Assembly (NCBI GenBank): GCA_965212085.1
Contig: OZ243042.1
Span: 1,426,001 to 1,490,000 of the forward strand
DNA length: 64,000 bases
Direction of reading: 5' to 3'
Source: JAHRAW01 sp965212085
GTDB taxonomy: Bacteria; Pseudomonadota; Gammaproteobacteria; Arenicellales; Poriferihabitantaceae
Shown here in pieces: positions 17,079-25,182 of the stretch (position 1 is its first letter; the number at the start of each line of letters is the position of its first letter). The translations under genes and the position numbers were made by a program. The notes beneath the pieces are model-generated. The model ran no database searches, was not told the origin of the DNA, and saw nothing but the letters and a program-made list of their open reading frames with translations.

Positions 17079-20000
17079 TTAGAAACGTAGCGTGCCGGTC
17101 AGGCGGATGTTATGCCCGATGTTGTCGTCATCACGCTCGGTGCGTTCGCCGGTCAACTCCAATCGCAAGCCGCGTTTGCTCCATTTGCCGAGGGCGTTGG
17201 AGAAGTCCATTCCCATCTTTTGACTGCGACCGTCTGCTGTCCAAGCGGGTTCCAGGGTGAAGGTAATTCCACGGCCTTGCACTCCGGAGTCCAGCCGCGC
17301 CTGCAAACTGGCCTCCCATTCTTCGTAGTCCTCCGCCTCATGCGCCACCAGAAAACTGGTTTTTCCCTGCACGCTCAAACCATTCACCGGGTTGGTGTAG
17401 TTGAAGCCCAATCCCACATCCGCACCACCGCCTTGTTCGGCGTCGCCGTCATCCCAGCGTAGGCCGAGTTCCCAGTTCGGGGTGAATTGGGTGCCGGTGG
17501 CGGATGTTTGCCCCGGTACACGGCCTTGTATGGCGGCGCGCAAACGCTGGGCGTTGGCGTCTACCGCCGGCAGGTCGGTCGCCTCATCGGCTTCGGATTC
17601 CAGTTCCACGGCGAAGGCGCTGGCCTTCCACGACCATTCGCTGCGTTTGTACGTGGTCAGGTCACCGGATACGCCGAGGGCGATCATCTGCATTTCAATA
17701 TCCACGTCGGTGGTTTCGTCATCGCCGTCTGTGGCCAGTTCGGCATCGCCTTCGCCGTAGCCGAGCATGGCCCAGGCGGTGGTGGTGTCATTTGCTTGCC
17801 ATTGGATATAGGGCAGGATGCTGGTGAGGTCGGCGTCGAGGTCGCCTTGGGCTTCGTCGGTGGCGTCGTCGTAGTCCACTTCGCCGCTGGTTTCGGAGAT
17901 GGCGAGGCCGAGGCGGGTGCCGGTGGGGGTTTGGTAGTCCATGCCGAGGTAGGCTGAGGTTACGTCTCCGTCCAGGTCGAAGTCGTCTTCGGGTTTGCCG
18001 TCGAAGTTGGTGGTGGTGGCGCGTGCCCAGAGGCTCCAGCCGGAGGTGGCGGTGGCGTCGTCATTGAGGTTGAAGTGGAACGCGCTTTTCATCAACAGGT
18101 CTTTGGCGGACATTGTGGTGGTGTTCGCTGGATTCCCGATACGATGAAAAACATGGTCGCTATCGCTCCCTGTTTTTCTATCGTTCGGGAATGACGGCGT
18201 GGGTGTGTTCGGGAATGATGGCGGGGTTTGGGTGGACAGGTCACGACCTGTCCCTACGGCCGCGAGGTCAAACTTGTGGCCGCCGATGGTGAAGTGGCTG
18301 GTGTTTGCGCGTCCGGCGGGGGTGGAGAGGTAGTCTTCAAATACGCCTACCGTGCCGGCGGCGAAAGCACCGCCGAAGGCCGCCAGGGTCTTTTGCAGGG
18401 CGCGTTCGGAACTGCGGCCTACCTGGACGGTGAGTGTGGCGGTGGCGGTGTTCGGCGGGGTGCTGTTGTCGGAGACGGTGAGGGTGAACGTTAGTCTCGT
18501 GCGTTCTTCGGGGGCGGTGAAGGTGGGGGCGGCGGCGGTTGTGTCGGAGAGGGTGACCGGCACTTCGTTGGTGGCGTCCACCGTCCACAGGAAAGTTACG
18601 GCCTGGCCTGCCGGGTCGCTGCTGCCGGTGGCGTCCAGGGTGACCATCGCGCCTTCGTCCACGGTCATGCGCGGGCCGCCGGCGAAGACGACTTCCGGCG
18701 GGTCATCGGCGATGGTGATGGTGAAAGTCAGGCGGGCGGGGTCGGCGTCGTTGTCGGTGGCGGTGTAGGTGTAGGGTACTGCCCTTTGCTCGGTGGTGGG
18801 GGTGGTGCCGCTCAAAACGCGCGTGGTGTCGTCAAAGGTCAGGCCGGTGGGCGGGTCCGGGGTGAGGGTGTAGGTCAAGGTGCCATCGCCGCCGGTGGCT
18901 TCCGGCAGGGTGAGGTCGGTGATGGCGGTCTCGGGGAGGTAGGTTTGGTCGGCGATGGTGGTGGCGCCGAAGGTTGGCATGAGGTCGGTGATGGCGATGG
19001 TGAAGGACAGGGTGTCGGCGTCGGTGGCCGCTTGGTTGGCGTCTGCGTCGGTGACGGTGTAGGTGTAGGTGGTTGCGGCTTGGCCGGTGGTGGGGGTGCC
19101 GTCCAATACGCGGGTGGCGGGGGTGAAGGTCAGGCCGTCTGGCAGGGTTGCGGTGATGGCGTAGGACAAGGTGCCGTTGCCGTCGGTGGCGGTGGGCAGG
19201 GTTACGCTGACGGCGGTGCCGGCGGCGTAGGTTTGGGGGGTGATGGTGGTGGTGCCGAAGGTTGGGGTGCGGTCCGAGTCGGTGGCGCCACGGATGGTGA
19301 TGGTGACCACGGCGGTGGCCGGGGTGGTGCCGTCATCGGCGGCGGTCAGGGTGAAGGTGTCCGTCAGGGTTTCGCCGTCGTTGAGGGCGTCCACGGCGGG
19401 GTTGGTGTTGTCGAGGGTGTAGATCCACTGATTTAGTAGCCCGGAGGAATCTTCGGGCCTTGTGGTGAAGGTGCCGTAGGTGGTGGGCATATCGGTTACT
19501 TCCACAAGCAGGAGGTTGGTGACGACACCACGCGTGACCTGCACTTCGTCGGAGTCGGACAAGGCACTTCTGCTGCCATCCTCAAAAACCGCGCCGGTGA
19601 GCGCGTCGGGGTCGCTTCCCGGGGCGACAATCCTCGTCGGATCGGTGGATCCCTGGATGTTAATGGTGATAGTGGCGGAGTGGGCGCCTCGATTTCCTGC
19701 CGGTCCGCTGGTCTGATTGGCCTCTACGGTAAAGGTTTCGGTGAGCGTCTCGCCGTCGTCCAACCCATTCACGGCGGCATTGTCGTTGTTCAGGGTGTAG
19801 GTGAAGAGTGCTGTTCTGGTTTGAACAACACCACCAGGAAACATTCGCTGACTCAGTGCGAAATTTCCGTATTGGCCCGGCGTGTCCTCTATCGTGAAAG
19901 TGCCCGCCCGTTCATTCGACCCGTTTCCGAGGCGCAAATCGCCAGTCGCCGTATTGGGATCGGCATCCTCGACGACGGTGTACATGAAGTCGGCCTGGCC

Positions 20001-20207
20001 GAAAGGGAAGATCTGGGCCGAGGCGTGCTGAGCCGGGAGGAGGCTGAGGGCGAGGAGAGTGAGGGCGGAGGCCGTGTTTAGCAGGGCCAGCGGCTGTCGT
20101 CGCCGGTGGGGTTGTCCGGCGGATGGTGCGGATGGTCCCGGAGTTTCGCCTTTTGGGCTACGCGCGCCGTCCTGCGGGCGTGGCGTAATCGCGCTCCCGG
20201 CAGTCAT
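17079..20207 (-). CDS. Large surface autotransporter with VCBS/Ig/PKD-like repeats, probably phase-variable
   Basis: A 1042-residue predicted outer-membrane protein. It has a signal-like stretch (LLNTASALTLLALSLLPAQHASAQ, residues ~42-65), two VCBS-like repeats (~70-320), two He_PIG-type putative Ig repeats (~325-510, each ending DADTL/DNDAD...TFTI), a PKD-like domain (~512-600), then the linker RALQKTLAAFGGAFAAGTVGVFEDYL. The C-terminal β-barrel (~700-1042) has alternating strands and ends LRLTGTLRF with the terminal Phe. Residues ~655-690 are encoded by inserted genomic repeats. The internal ATG at 20207 has no good Shine-Dalgarno. A perfect one precedes an ATG at 20331 that is one base out of frame across a 16-C tract. 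The ligand is unknown; adhesion is the likely role. Confidence 0.8.
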   Translation of the reverse strand: MTAGSAITPRPQDGARSPKGETPGPSAPSAGQPHRRRQPLALLNTASALTLLALSLLPAQHASAQIFPFGQADFMYTVVEDADPNTATGDLRLGNGSNERAGTFTIEDTPGQYGNFALSQRMFPGGVVQTRTALFTYTLNNDNAAVNGLDDGETLTETFTVEANQTSGPAGNRGAHSATITINIQGSTDPTRIVAPGSDPDALTGAVFEDGSRSALSDSDEVQVTRGVVTNLLLVEVTDMPTTYGTFTTRPEDSSGLLNQWIYTLDNTNPAVDALNDGETLTDTFTLTAADDGTTPATAVVTITIRGATDSDRTPTFGTTTITPQTYAAGTAVSVTLPTATDGNGTLSYAITATLPDGLTFTPATRVLDGTPTTGQAATTYTYTVTDADANQAATDADTLSFTIAITDLMPTFGATTIADQTYLPETAITDLTLPEATGGDGTLTYTLTPDPPTGLTFDDTTRVLSGTTPTTEQRAVPYTYTATDNDADPARLTFTITIADDPPEVVFAGGPRMTVDEGAMVTLDATGSSDPAGQAVTFLWTVDATNEVPVTLSDTTAAAPTFTAPEERTRLTFTLTVSDNSTPPNTATATLTVQVGRSSERALQKTLAAFGGAFAAGTVGVFEDYLSTPAGRANTSHFTIGGHKFDLAAVGTGRDLSTQTPPSFPNTPTPSFPNDRKTGSDSDHVFHRIGNPANTTTMSAKDLLMKSAFHFNLNDDATATSGWSLWARATTTNFDGKPEDDFDLDGDVTSAYLGMDYQTPTGTRLGLAISETSGEVDYDDATDEAQGDLDADLTSILPYIQWQANDTTTAWAMLGYGEGDAELATDGDDETTDVDIEMQMIALGVSGDLTTYKRSEWSWKASAFAVELESEADEATDLPAVDANAQRLRAAIQGRVPGQTSATGTQFTPNWELGLRWDDGDAEQGGGADVGLGFNYTNPVNGLSVQGKTSFLVAHEAEDYEEWEASLQARLDSGVQGRGITFTLEPAWTADGRSQKMGMDFSNALGKWSKRGLRLELTGERTERDDDNIGHNIRLTGTLRF
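18129..18260 (-). repeat. Repeat modules B and D inserted in frame inside the autotransporter gene
   Basis: Bases 18129-18194 match module B (ATTCCCGATACGATGAAAAA ... TTTTTCTATCGTTCGGGAAT) and 18231-18258 match module D (ACAGGTCACGACCTGT). On the coding strand they translate without stops as part of VGTGRDLS...SFPNDRKTGSDSDHVF. The same DNA words occur between genes throughout the window. Confidence 0.85.
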
Positions 20208-20230
20208 GGCCGGGCCCCTGATCCGTGATA

Positions 20231-20246
20231 GGGGGGGGGGGGGGGG
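20231..20246 (-). repeat. Poly-C tract (16 C on the coding strand)
   Basis: Sixteen consecutive G on the plus strand, 24-39 bases upstream of the autotransporter ATG at 20207. It lies between that ATG and the ATG with a strong ribosome-binding site at 20331. The distance between the two ATGs is 124 bases, so 15 or 18 C would join the frames while 16 C does not. Confidence 0.9.
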
Positions 20247-20328
20247 CAGGAATGGTCGTTGAGACGCTCAAAGGCGCGGTTTTATGCGGTTTTGGGGTGT
20301 TTTTGGTTATGGACGGTGAACGGGGAAA

Positions 20329-20343
20329 CATGATAATCCTCCT
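20329..20343 (-). promoter_or_regulatory. Strong ribosome-binding site and ATG for the phase-variable leader
   Basis: AGGAGG at 20343-20338 lies 6 bases before ATG at 20331-20329. Translation starts MFPRSPSITKNTPKP..., enters the poly-C tract as a proline run and, with the 16 C present here, stops at 20158 without entering the autotransporter frame. Confidence 0.75.
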
Positions 20344-20449
20344 GAAAGGGAGTGGCATTGGGTTGGAATTCGCTGGATTGTAGCAAAATTTGGCGGATTA
20401 TAGCAGAAGTCGGGGGAATGATACCCCCAAAAAGGGGCGGAATATGGCG

Positions 20450-20640
20450 GGTTTGGGTGCGCGTCACGCGGGTTTTGGTGCGCGTGACGCGCTTTTGCGG
20501 GGGGAGATCCCCCCACACCCCCCTTTGCGGCGCGGGGAAACATCCTGTTTCCAGCGCCGCCGCGCGCGTCCCTGCGCACGCCGAAGTTAGCGGCTACGCC
20601 GCCGGTTGGACGGCCGCAGAGGTGTAAGGTCGGGCAGTGG
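20450..20640 (+). repeat. Composite repeat block 3, autotransporter/pyrC gap
   Basis: Module A with a variant 3' half (GCGCGTCCCTGCGCACG, then AGTTAGCGGCTACGCCGCCGGTTGG). The same variant recurs at 43,970-44,035 and, inverted, at 53,210-53,265. The remaining bases to 20775 hold only a tiny ORF (MRDNTRDKTL, 20709-20741) behind AAGAGG, with no sign of function. Confidence 0.8.
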
Positions 20641-20775
20641 AAATTGTAGAAGTTCACTATTTCACTGACAGAATAGCCGGACCAACCCCAACCCAAGAGG
20701 TACGACCCATGAGAGACAATACCCGAGACAAAACCCTGTAGCGCATCTATTTGAGCAAATGGCGGTTCGGCAGGG

Positions 20776-21813
20776 TTACGTTTTGGATAGTGACCAGGTA
20801 ACCATCTCCCCGGCTCTGAGCGGCACGATCTCCTCGCCGTCGCCCGCCGGGCAGGTGGCCGCCACTTGCCAGGGGGTTTTTTCCAGGGTCAGTTTTTCCG
20901 GGTTGCGCGGCAGGCCGTAAAAGTCGGCGCCGTGGTGGCTCGCAAACGCTTCGAGTTTGTCCAGCGACTGCATTCCTTCAAATACTTCGGCGTACAGTTC
21001 CAGTGCCGCGTGGGCCGAATAGATGCCGGCGCAGCCGCAGGCGGTCTCTTTGCTGCGCCGGGTGTGGGGCGCGCTGTCGGTGCCCAGGAAGAAGGACGGG
21101 TTGGCGCCGGTGGCGGCTTCGAGCAGCGCCAGGCGGTGGCGTTCGCGCTTGAGCACCGGCAGGCAGTAGGCGTGGGGGCGAAGCCCGCCGCGAAACATTT
21201 CGTTGCGGCTGTACATCAGGTGATGCGCCGTCAGGGTCGCCGCGACGTTGGCCCCGGCCTGTTTGACGAACGCTACGCCCTGCTCGGTGGTGGCGTGTTC
21301 AAGGACGATCCTGAGCTCCGGAATTTCCCGGTGCAGGGGCGCGAGGATTTGCTCGATGAACACCGCCTCGCGGTCGAAAACGTCCACCTGGGGATCGGTC
21401 ACTTCGCCGTGCACCTGCAAGACCACGCCGTGTTCCGCCATGGCTTCAAGGACGGGCATCACCTTGCTGATTCGGGTTACCCCGGATTCCGAGTTGGTGG
21501 TGGCGCCGGCCGGATACAGTTTGAAGGCGATGACGTGGGCCTGGCGCGCCGCATCAAACACCTCTTGGCGGCGGGTGTTGTCGGTCAGGTACAGGGACAT
21601 CAGCGGGTTGAACGAAGTCTTGGCCGGCAACGCCGCCATAATCTCGGCGCGGTAGTCGAGGGCCTGGGCGGCGGTGACCACGGGCGGCGACAGGTTGGGC
21701 ATCACCACGGCGCGCCCAAAGCGGGCGGCGGTGTGTTGCACCACGTTCGCCATAATCTCGCCCCGGCGCAGGTGCACGTGCCAGTCGTCGGGCCGGGTGA
21801 TGGTCAGGTTCAT
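20776..21813 (-). CDS. pyrC: Dihydroorotase, class II
   Basis: Cyclises N-carbamoyl-aspartate to dihydroorotate in pyrimidine synthesis, using a binuclear zinc centre. The 345-residue protein has DDWHVHLR (H12, H14), the carboxylated lysine K98 in AFKLYPAGATTNS, H135 in LQVHGEV, ATLTAHHLMY and the aspartate in FFLGTDSAPHTRRSKE. The start MNLTITRPDDWHVHLR is normal for the E. coli-type enzyme. The priA gene ends 48 bases upstream in the same orientation. Confidence 0.96.
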   Translation of the reverse strand: MNLTITRPDDWHVHLRRGEIMANVVQHTAARFGRAVVMPNLSPPVVTAAQALDYRAEIMAALPAKTSFNPLMSLYLTDNTRRQEVFDAARQAHVIAFKLYPAGATTNSESGVTRISKVMPVLEAMAEHGVVLQVHGEVTDPQVDVFDREAVFIEQILAPLHREIPELRIVLEHATTEQGVAFVKQAGANVAATLTAHHLMYSRNEMFRGGLRPHAYCLPVLKRERHRLALLEAATGANPSFFLGTDSAPHTRRSKETACGCAGIYSAHAALELYAEVFEGMQSLDKLEAFASHHGADFYGLPRNPEKLTLEKTPWQVAATCPAGDGEEIVPLRAGEMVTWSLSKT

Positions 21814-21861
21814 GTTGGTCGTCTTGTTTTCGTCGTCTCGCCCATGCCCGCATTATAGTAG

Positions 21862-24117
21862 TTAAAACATCTCCATCGGATCGACGTCAATGGACCAGCG
21901 CGCGCGCCGGGCTTTCGGATCGTTTTCCATGGACTCGATCCATTCGGACAGCAGCCGGTGCAGCTGGCCGCGGTGGTCGCTGCGCACCATCAGTTGGGCG
22001 CGGTAGCGGCCCGCCAGTTTTTCCATGGGGGAGACCACCGCGTCCATAATCCGCACTCGCTCAAAACCGCCGCGCCCGAGCATTTGCTTGCCGACCCCGG
22101 CGGCGTGGCGGAGCAACTGCAACGCCGAGGTTTTTTGCGTGGACTCCGCCCGCCACAATGCGATGTGGCTGAACGGCGGGTAATCGGCGGCGCGCCGCTC
22201 ATCCAGGCAATGGCCGGCGAAACGCTCGTAATCGTGTTGGCGCAGGTATTGCAGGGTGCGGTTGTCCGGGTGCGCGGTCTGGATCAGCACTTCCCCCGGC
22301 GCGCGGTCCCGCCCGGCGCGCCCGGACACCTGAATCAATTGCTGGAACAGGTATTCCGGGGCGCGAAAGTCAATGCTGTACAACCCCTGGTCGGAGTTGA
22401 CCACGCCCACCAGCGTGACCCCGGCAAAATCGTGGCCCTTGGCGATCAACTGGGTTCCGATGATGATGTCCGTGGCGCCACGGCGGATGGCGTCGAGTTC
22501 GCGTTCCAGTTGCGCCTGGCCGGTGATGCGGTCACGGTCGAGCCGGGCGATGCGCGCTTCGGGAAATTTTTCCTTGAGGCGGCGCTCCAACCGCTGGGTG
22601 CCGGTGCCGGCCAGAAACAGCCCCTCCCCGCAGGCGCCGCACACCATCTCGGCCTTGCCGGCGCGCCCGCAGTGGTGGCAGCGAAACTGCTCGGAGTCGC
22701 GGTGATAGGTGAGGCGCGCGTCGCAACGCTCGCAGGCCGCCTGCCAGCCGCAGTGGTGGCACTGGGCGACGGGCGCGAAGCCGCGCCGGTTGAGGAACAC
22801 GATGGACTGCTCGCCGTTGTCCAGGCGTTGCCGGATGGCGCGCAGCAGGGGCATGGAGAAGCCGTCGGACGGCCGGTGTTGGCGCAGGTCTATGAAGCCG
22901 ATGCGCGGCAGGGTGGCGGCGCCGGTGCGGTTTTTGAGAACCAGCAGACGGTGGCGGGCGTGGCGGGCGTTGTGGCTGGTTTCCATGGAGGGCGTGGCCG
23001 AGCCCAGCACCACCGGGATATTTTCCAAACTGGCGCGCTTTATCGCCAGGTCCCGGGCGTGGTAGCGGAAGCCGTCCTGCTGCTTGTAGGAAATATCGTG
23101 TTCCTCGTCCACCACGATCAGGCCGGGGGATTTGAGCGGCGTGAACACCGCCGAGCGGGTGCCGAGCACCGCCAACCCGTGACCCGCCCGCGCCTGCCAC
23201 CAGGCGCGGTAGCGTTCGCCATCGGACAATCCCGAATGCAGCACGCACACCCCCCCGAGCCGCGCCCGCACGCGGGACACCAGCTGCGGCGTAAGGGCGA
23301 TCTCCGGCACCAGTATCAGCGCCTGTTTGCCGTGGGCGATGCAACGCTCGGCGGCTTCCAGGTAGACCTCGGTTTTGCCGCTGCCGGTGATGCCGTGCAA
23401 CAGGAATGAAGCGAAGCGCCCGGCGCCCTTTCCCGTGTCGGCGGCGGCGGCGATGGCGTCCGCCGCTTCCCGCTGCTGCGGATTCAGTTCAAGGGCGGGA
23501 GCGGGGCAAGCCGGGGGCGCGGCGGCGGCTGACGAGGAAGCGAACGCCGGGCGCAAGGCGGTTTCAATCAGGCCCTTTTCCCGCAGCCGCCGCAGCGCGT
23601 CGCCGCTGCCGGGAAACTGCTTGCCGAGCGCGGCGCCGTCCACCCAGCCGCCGCCGGCGAGGTGGCGGTAGATGCGCGCTTGCAGGGGCGCCCGGCTGAG
23701 CGCGTGCGGGGGATTTTCCAAGGACTCGCCGGGCGCGGGCGGTTCGCCGAGGGCGCGTATAAAACGGCTGCGGGTCGGGTCGGCGAGGGGCCTGCCTTTA
23801 CGCAGGGCCGCCGGCAGGGCGGTTTGCAGCACCTCGCCCGGCGGGTGATGGTAATAGCGCGTGGCCCAGGTCAGCAGTTCCAGCAGGCTTTCGCCGAACG
23901 GGTTGTCGGCATCCAGCACCTCGCCGATGGCTTTCAGGGGGCGCGCCTCGCGGGGCGGGTGGTTGGAAACCACGACGCCGATGGCCGTGCGCTTGCCAAA
24001 GGGCACCCGCACCCGCACCCCCGGCGGCAGCGGGCCGCCCTCCGAGCGATAGTCGAACAACCGCCGCAGCGGCACCGGGACGGCGACCTGCACAACATGG
24101 CGTCGCTCAGCGGGCAT
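21862..24117 (-). CDS. priA: Primosomal replication restart helicase PriA
   Basis: A 3'-to-5' helicase that reloads the replisome at collapsed forks. The N-terminal 3' DNA-binding domain (VQVAVPVPLRRLFDY) is followed by helicase motifs: Walker A LLHGITGSGKTEVYLEA, IVVDEEHDISYKQ, and motif V/VI around GTQLIAKGHDFAGVTLVGVVN and QVSGRAGRDRAPGEVLIQT. The zinc region is CHHCGWQAACERCDARLTYH...CHHCGRAG...CGACGEG. ATG at 24117 gives MPAERRHVVQVAV (751 residues). The frame stays open upstream to 24282 but that extension is Pro-rich and not family-like. Confidence 0.95.
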   Translation of the reverse strand: MPAERRHVVQVAVPVPLRRLFDYRSEGGPLPPGVRVRVPFGKRTAIGVVVSNHPPREARPLKAIGEVLDADNPFGESLLELLTWATRYYHHPPGEVLQTALPAALRKGRPLADPTRSRFIRALGEPPAPGESLENPPHALSRAPLQARIYRHLAGGGWVDGAALGKQFPGSGDALRRLREKGLIETALRPAFASSSAAAAPPACPAPALELNPQQREAADAIAAAADTGKGAGRFASFLLHGITGSGKTEVYLEAAERCIAHGKQALILVPEIALTPQLVSRVRARLGGVCVLHSGLSDGERYRAWWQARAGHGLAVLGTRSAVFTPLKSPGLIVVDEEHDISYKQQDGFRYHARDLAIKRASLENIPVVLGSATPSMETSHNARHARHRLLVLKNRTGAATLPRIGFIDLRQHRPSDGFSMPLLRAIRQRLDNGEQSIVFLNRRGFAPVAQCHHCGWQAACERCDARLTYHRDSEQFRCHHCGRAGKAEMVCGACGEGLFLAGTGTQRLERRLKEKFPEARIARLDRDRITGQAQLERELDAIRRGATDIIIGTQLIAKGHDFAGVTLVGVVNSDQGLYSIDFRAPEYLFQQLIQVSGRAGRDRAPGEVLIQTAHPDNRTLQYLRQHDYERFAGHCLDERRAADYPPFSHIALWRAESTQKTSALQLLRHAAGVGKQMLGRGGFERVRIMDAVVSPMEKLAGRYRAQLMVRSDHRGQLHRLLSEWIESMENDPKARRARWSIDVDPMEMF

Positions 24118-24238
24118 CGGGCCGGCGGGGGCAAGGGGCGGCGGAGGCGGCGGAAGCGGGGTTGCCGGAAGGGCGGAATGTGCGCCATCCGGCGTCGTCG
24201 TTGGGGTGGTTGGCGGCGCGTGGGTTACGCACAGAATC

Positions 24239-24542
24239 TGTGGATAACTCTGTGCATAAAAGCCCCGGGTTTGTTGTCTCAAAATCGTTCCGGGGGTCGC
24301 AGCGCACCCTGCCTAAAATTTCACCAAAATCAGGATACGGCAATAAAAACAAAAGGTTATACCTGTAAATTAAGATGTGAAAATAGACATGAATGCTAAA
24401 GTGAACGAAAACTAACGGCCCCGCCACGGCTGTGAATAACTTCACCGACCACGGCCCCCAAACGCCGTCATGGGGCTGCGAAAAATTGCTTAATCAAGCA
24501 GTTAGCCGGTTTTGTTTTGGGGATTATCCACTTGATTCATTA
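24239..24542. promoter_or_regulatory. DnaA-box cluster in an A+T-rich intergenic region
   Basis: Three perfect matches to TTATNCACA on the minus strand lie at 24239-24247 (TTATCCACA), 24251-24259 (TTATGCACA) and 24431-24439 (TTATTCACA). A fourth, TTATCCACT, is on the plus strand at 24534-24542. Between boxes 2 and 3 lies an A+T-rich stretch (about 24310-24415) of A-runs. No ORF of interest is present from 24118 to 24595. Only one other such box was noticed in the window (10285). Confidence 0.6.
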
Positions 24543-24595
24543 TGGTTCGCGTTGTGCGTGGCCACCGCCTTCACCACCACCACCACCGAAAGCAA

Positions 24596-25144
24596 TCACA
24601 CGACGTCCTCCACCGCCACCGAGAAATTGCCGGATTTTCGCTCGGCGAAGTAGCGTTCCAGGGTCCGGCGGATCACCCGGAAGGCGATGTCGTCCCACGG
24701 GATTTGCCGCTCTTCAAACAACCGCACTTCCAGACTTTCGGCCCCCGCCGCGAAACGGTCTTCGCCGGTGAGTTGCGCCAGGAACATCACGTACACCTGG
24801 TTGGCCCCGGGCAAGTTGTAGATGCCGTAGAGGGTTTGTTCGGCGATCTCGGCGCAGGCTTCCTCCATGGTTTCCCGCGCCGCGCCGTGCTGGATGGTCT
24901 CGCCGTTTTCCATGAAACCGGCGGGCAGCGTCCACAACCCCCGGCGCGGCTCGATGGCCCGCCGGCACAACAGGATCCGCTCTTCCCAAACCGGGATGCA
25001 GCCGCACACCACCTTGGGGTTCTGGTAGTGTATCCGCCCGCAGGCATCGCACACGTGGCGGTCGCGGTTGTCCCCCGCCGGCGTCAGCAGCGAGACGTTT
25101 TCGCCGCAGTGGTTGCAGTAGTTGATCGGAATGTGCTGGCCCAT
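24596..25144 (-). CDS. NUDIX hydrolase with N-terminal zinc ribbon
   Basis: A 182-residue pyrophosphohydrolase for nucleoside-diphosphate-X substrates, possibly ADP-ribose or NADH-like. An N-terminal zinc ribbon has CNHCGENV and CDACGRIHYQNPKVV. The Nudix box is GFMENGETIQHGAARETMEEACAEI (Gly, Glu, then REx2EE) at about residues 77-101. ATG at 25144 is chosen because the zinc ribbon begins immediately after it; the open frame further upstream is not family-like. It is smaller than E. coli NudC (257 residues) and lacks its N-terminal domain, so the substrate is uncertain. Confidence 0.85.
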   Translation of the reverse strand: MGQHIPINYCNHCGENVSLLTPAGDNRDRHVCDACGRIHYQNPKVVCGCIPVWEERILLCRRAIEPRRGLWTLPAGFMENGETIQHGAARETMEEACAEIAEQTLYGIYNLPGANQVYVMFLAQLTGEDRFAAGAESLEVRLFEERQIPWDDIAFRVIRRTLERYFAERKSGNFSVAVEDVV

Positions 25145-25182
25145 GCGCGTATCATAGCGGTTCCCGGTGGTCGGTAACATCC

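Noticed and set aside
20709..20741. Tiny ORF MRDNTRDKTL behind AAGAGG, considered as a leader peptide for pyrC.
   Set aside because: It is on the opposite strand to pyrC, has no codon bias or attenuator-like hairpin, and nothing downstream on its own strand to regulate.
24118..24282. Open frame upstream of the priA ATG, considered as an N-terminal extension.
   Set aside because: The extra residues are a Pro/Thr/Ala low-complexity run, and the family N-terminus begins at 24117.
24239..24542. Naming the DnaA-box cluster as the chromosomal origin.
   Set aside because: No dnaA, dnaN, gidA or par genes nearby, and gene orientation does not switch clearly here. It is kept only as a DnaA-binding candidate.
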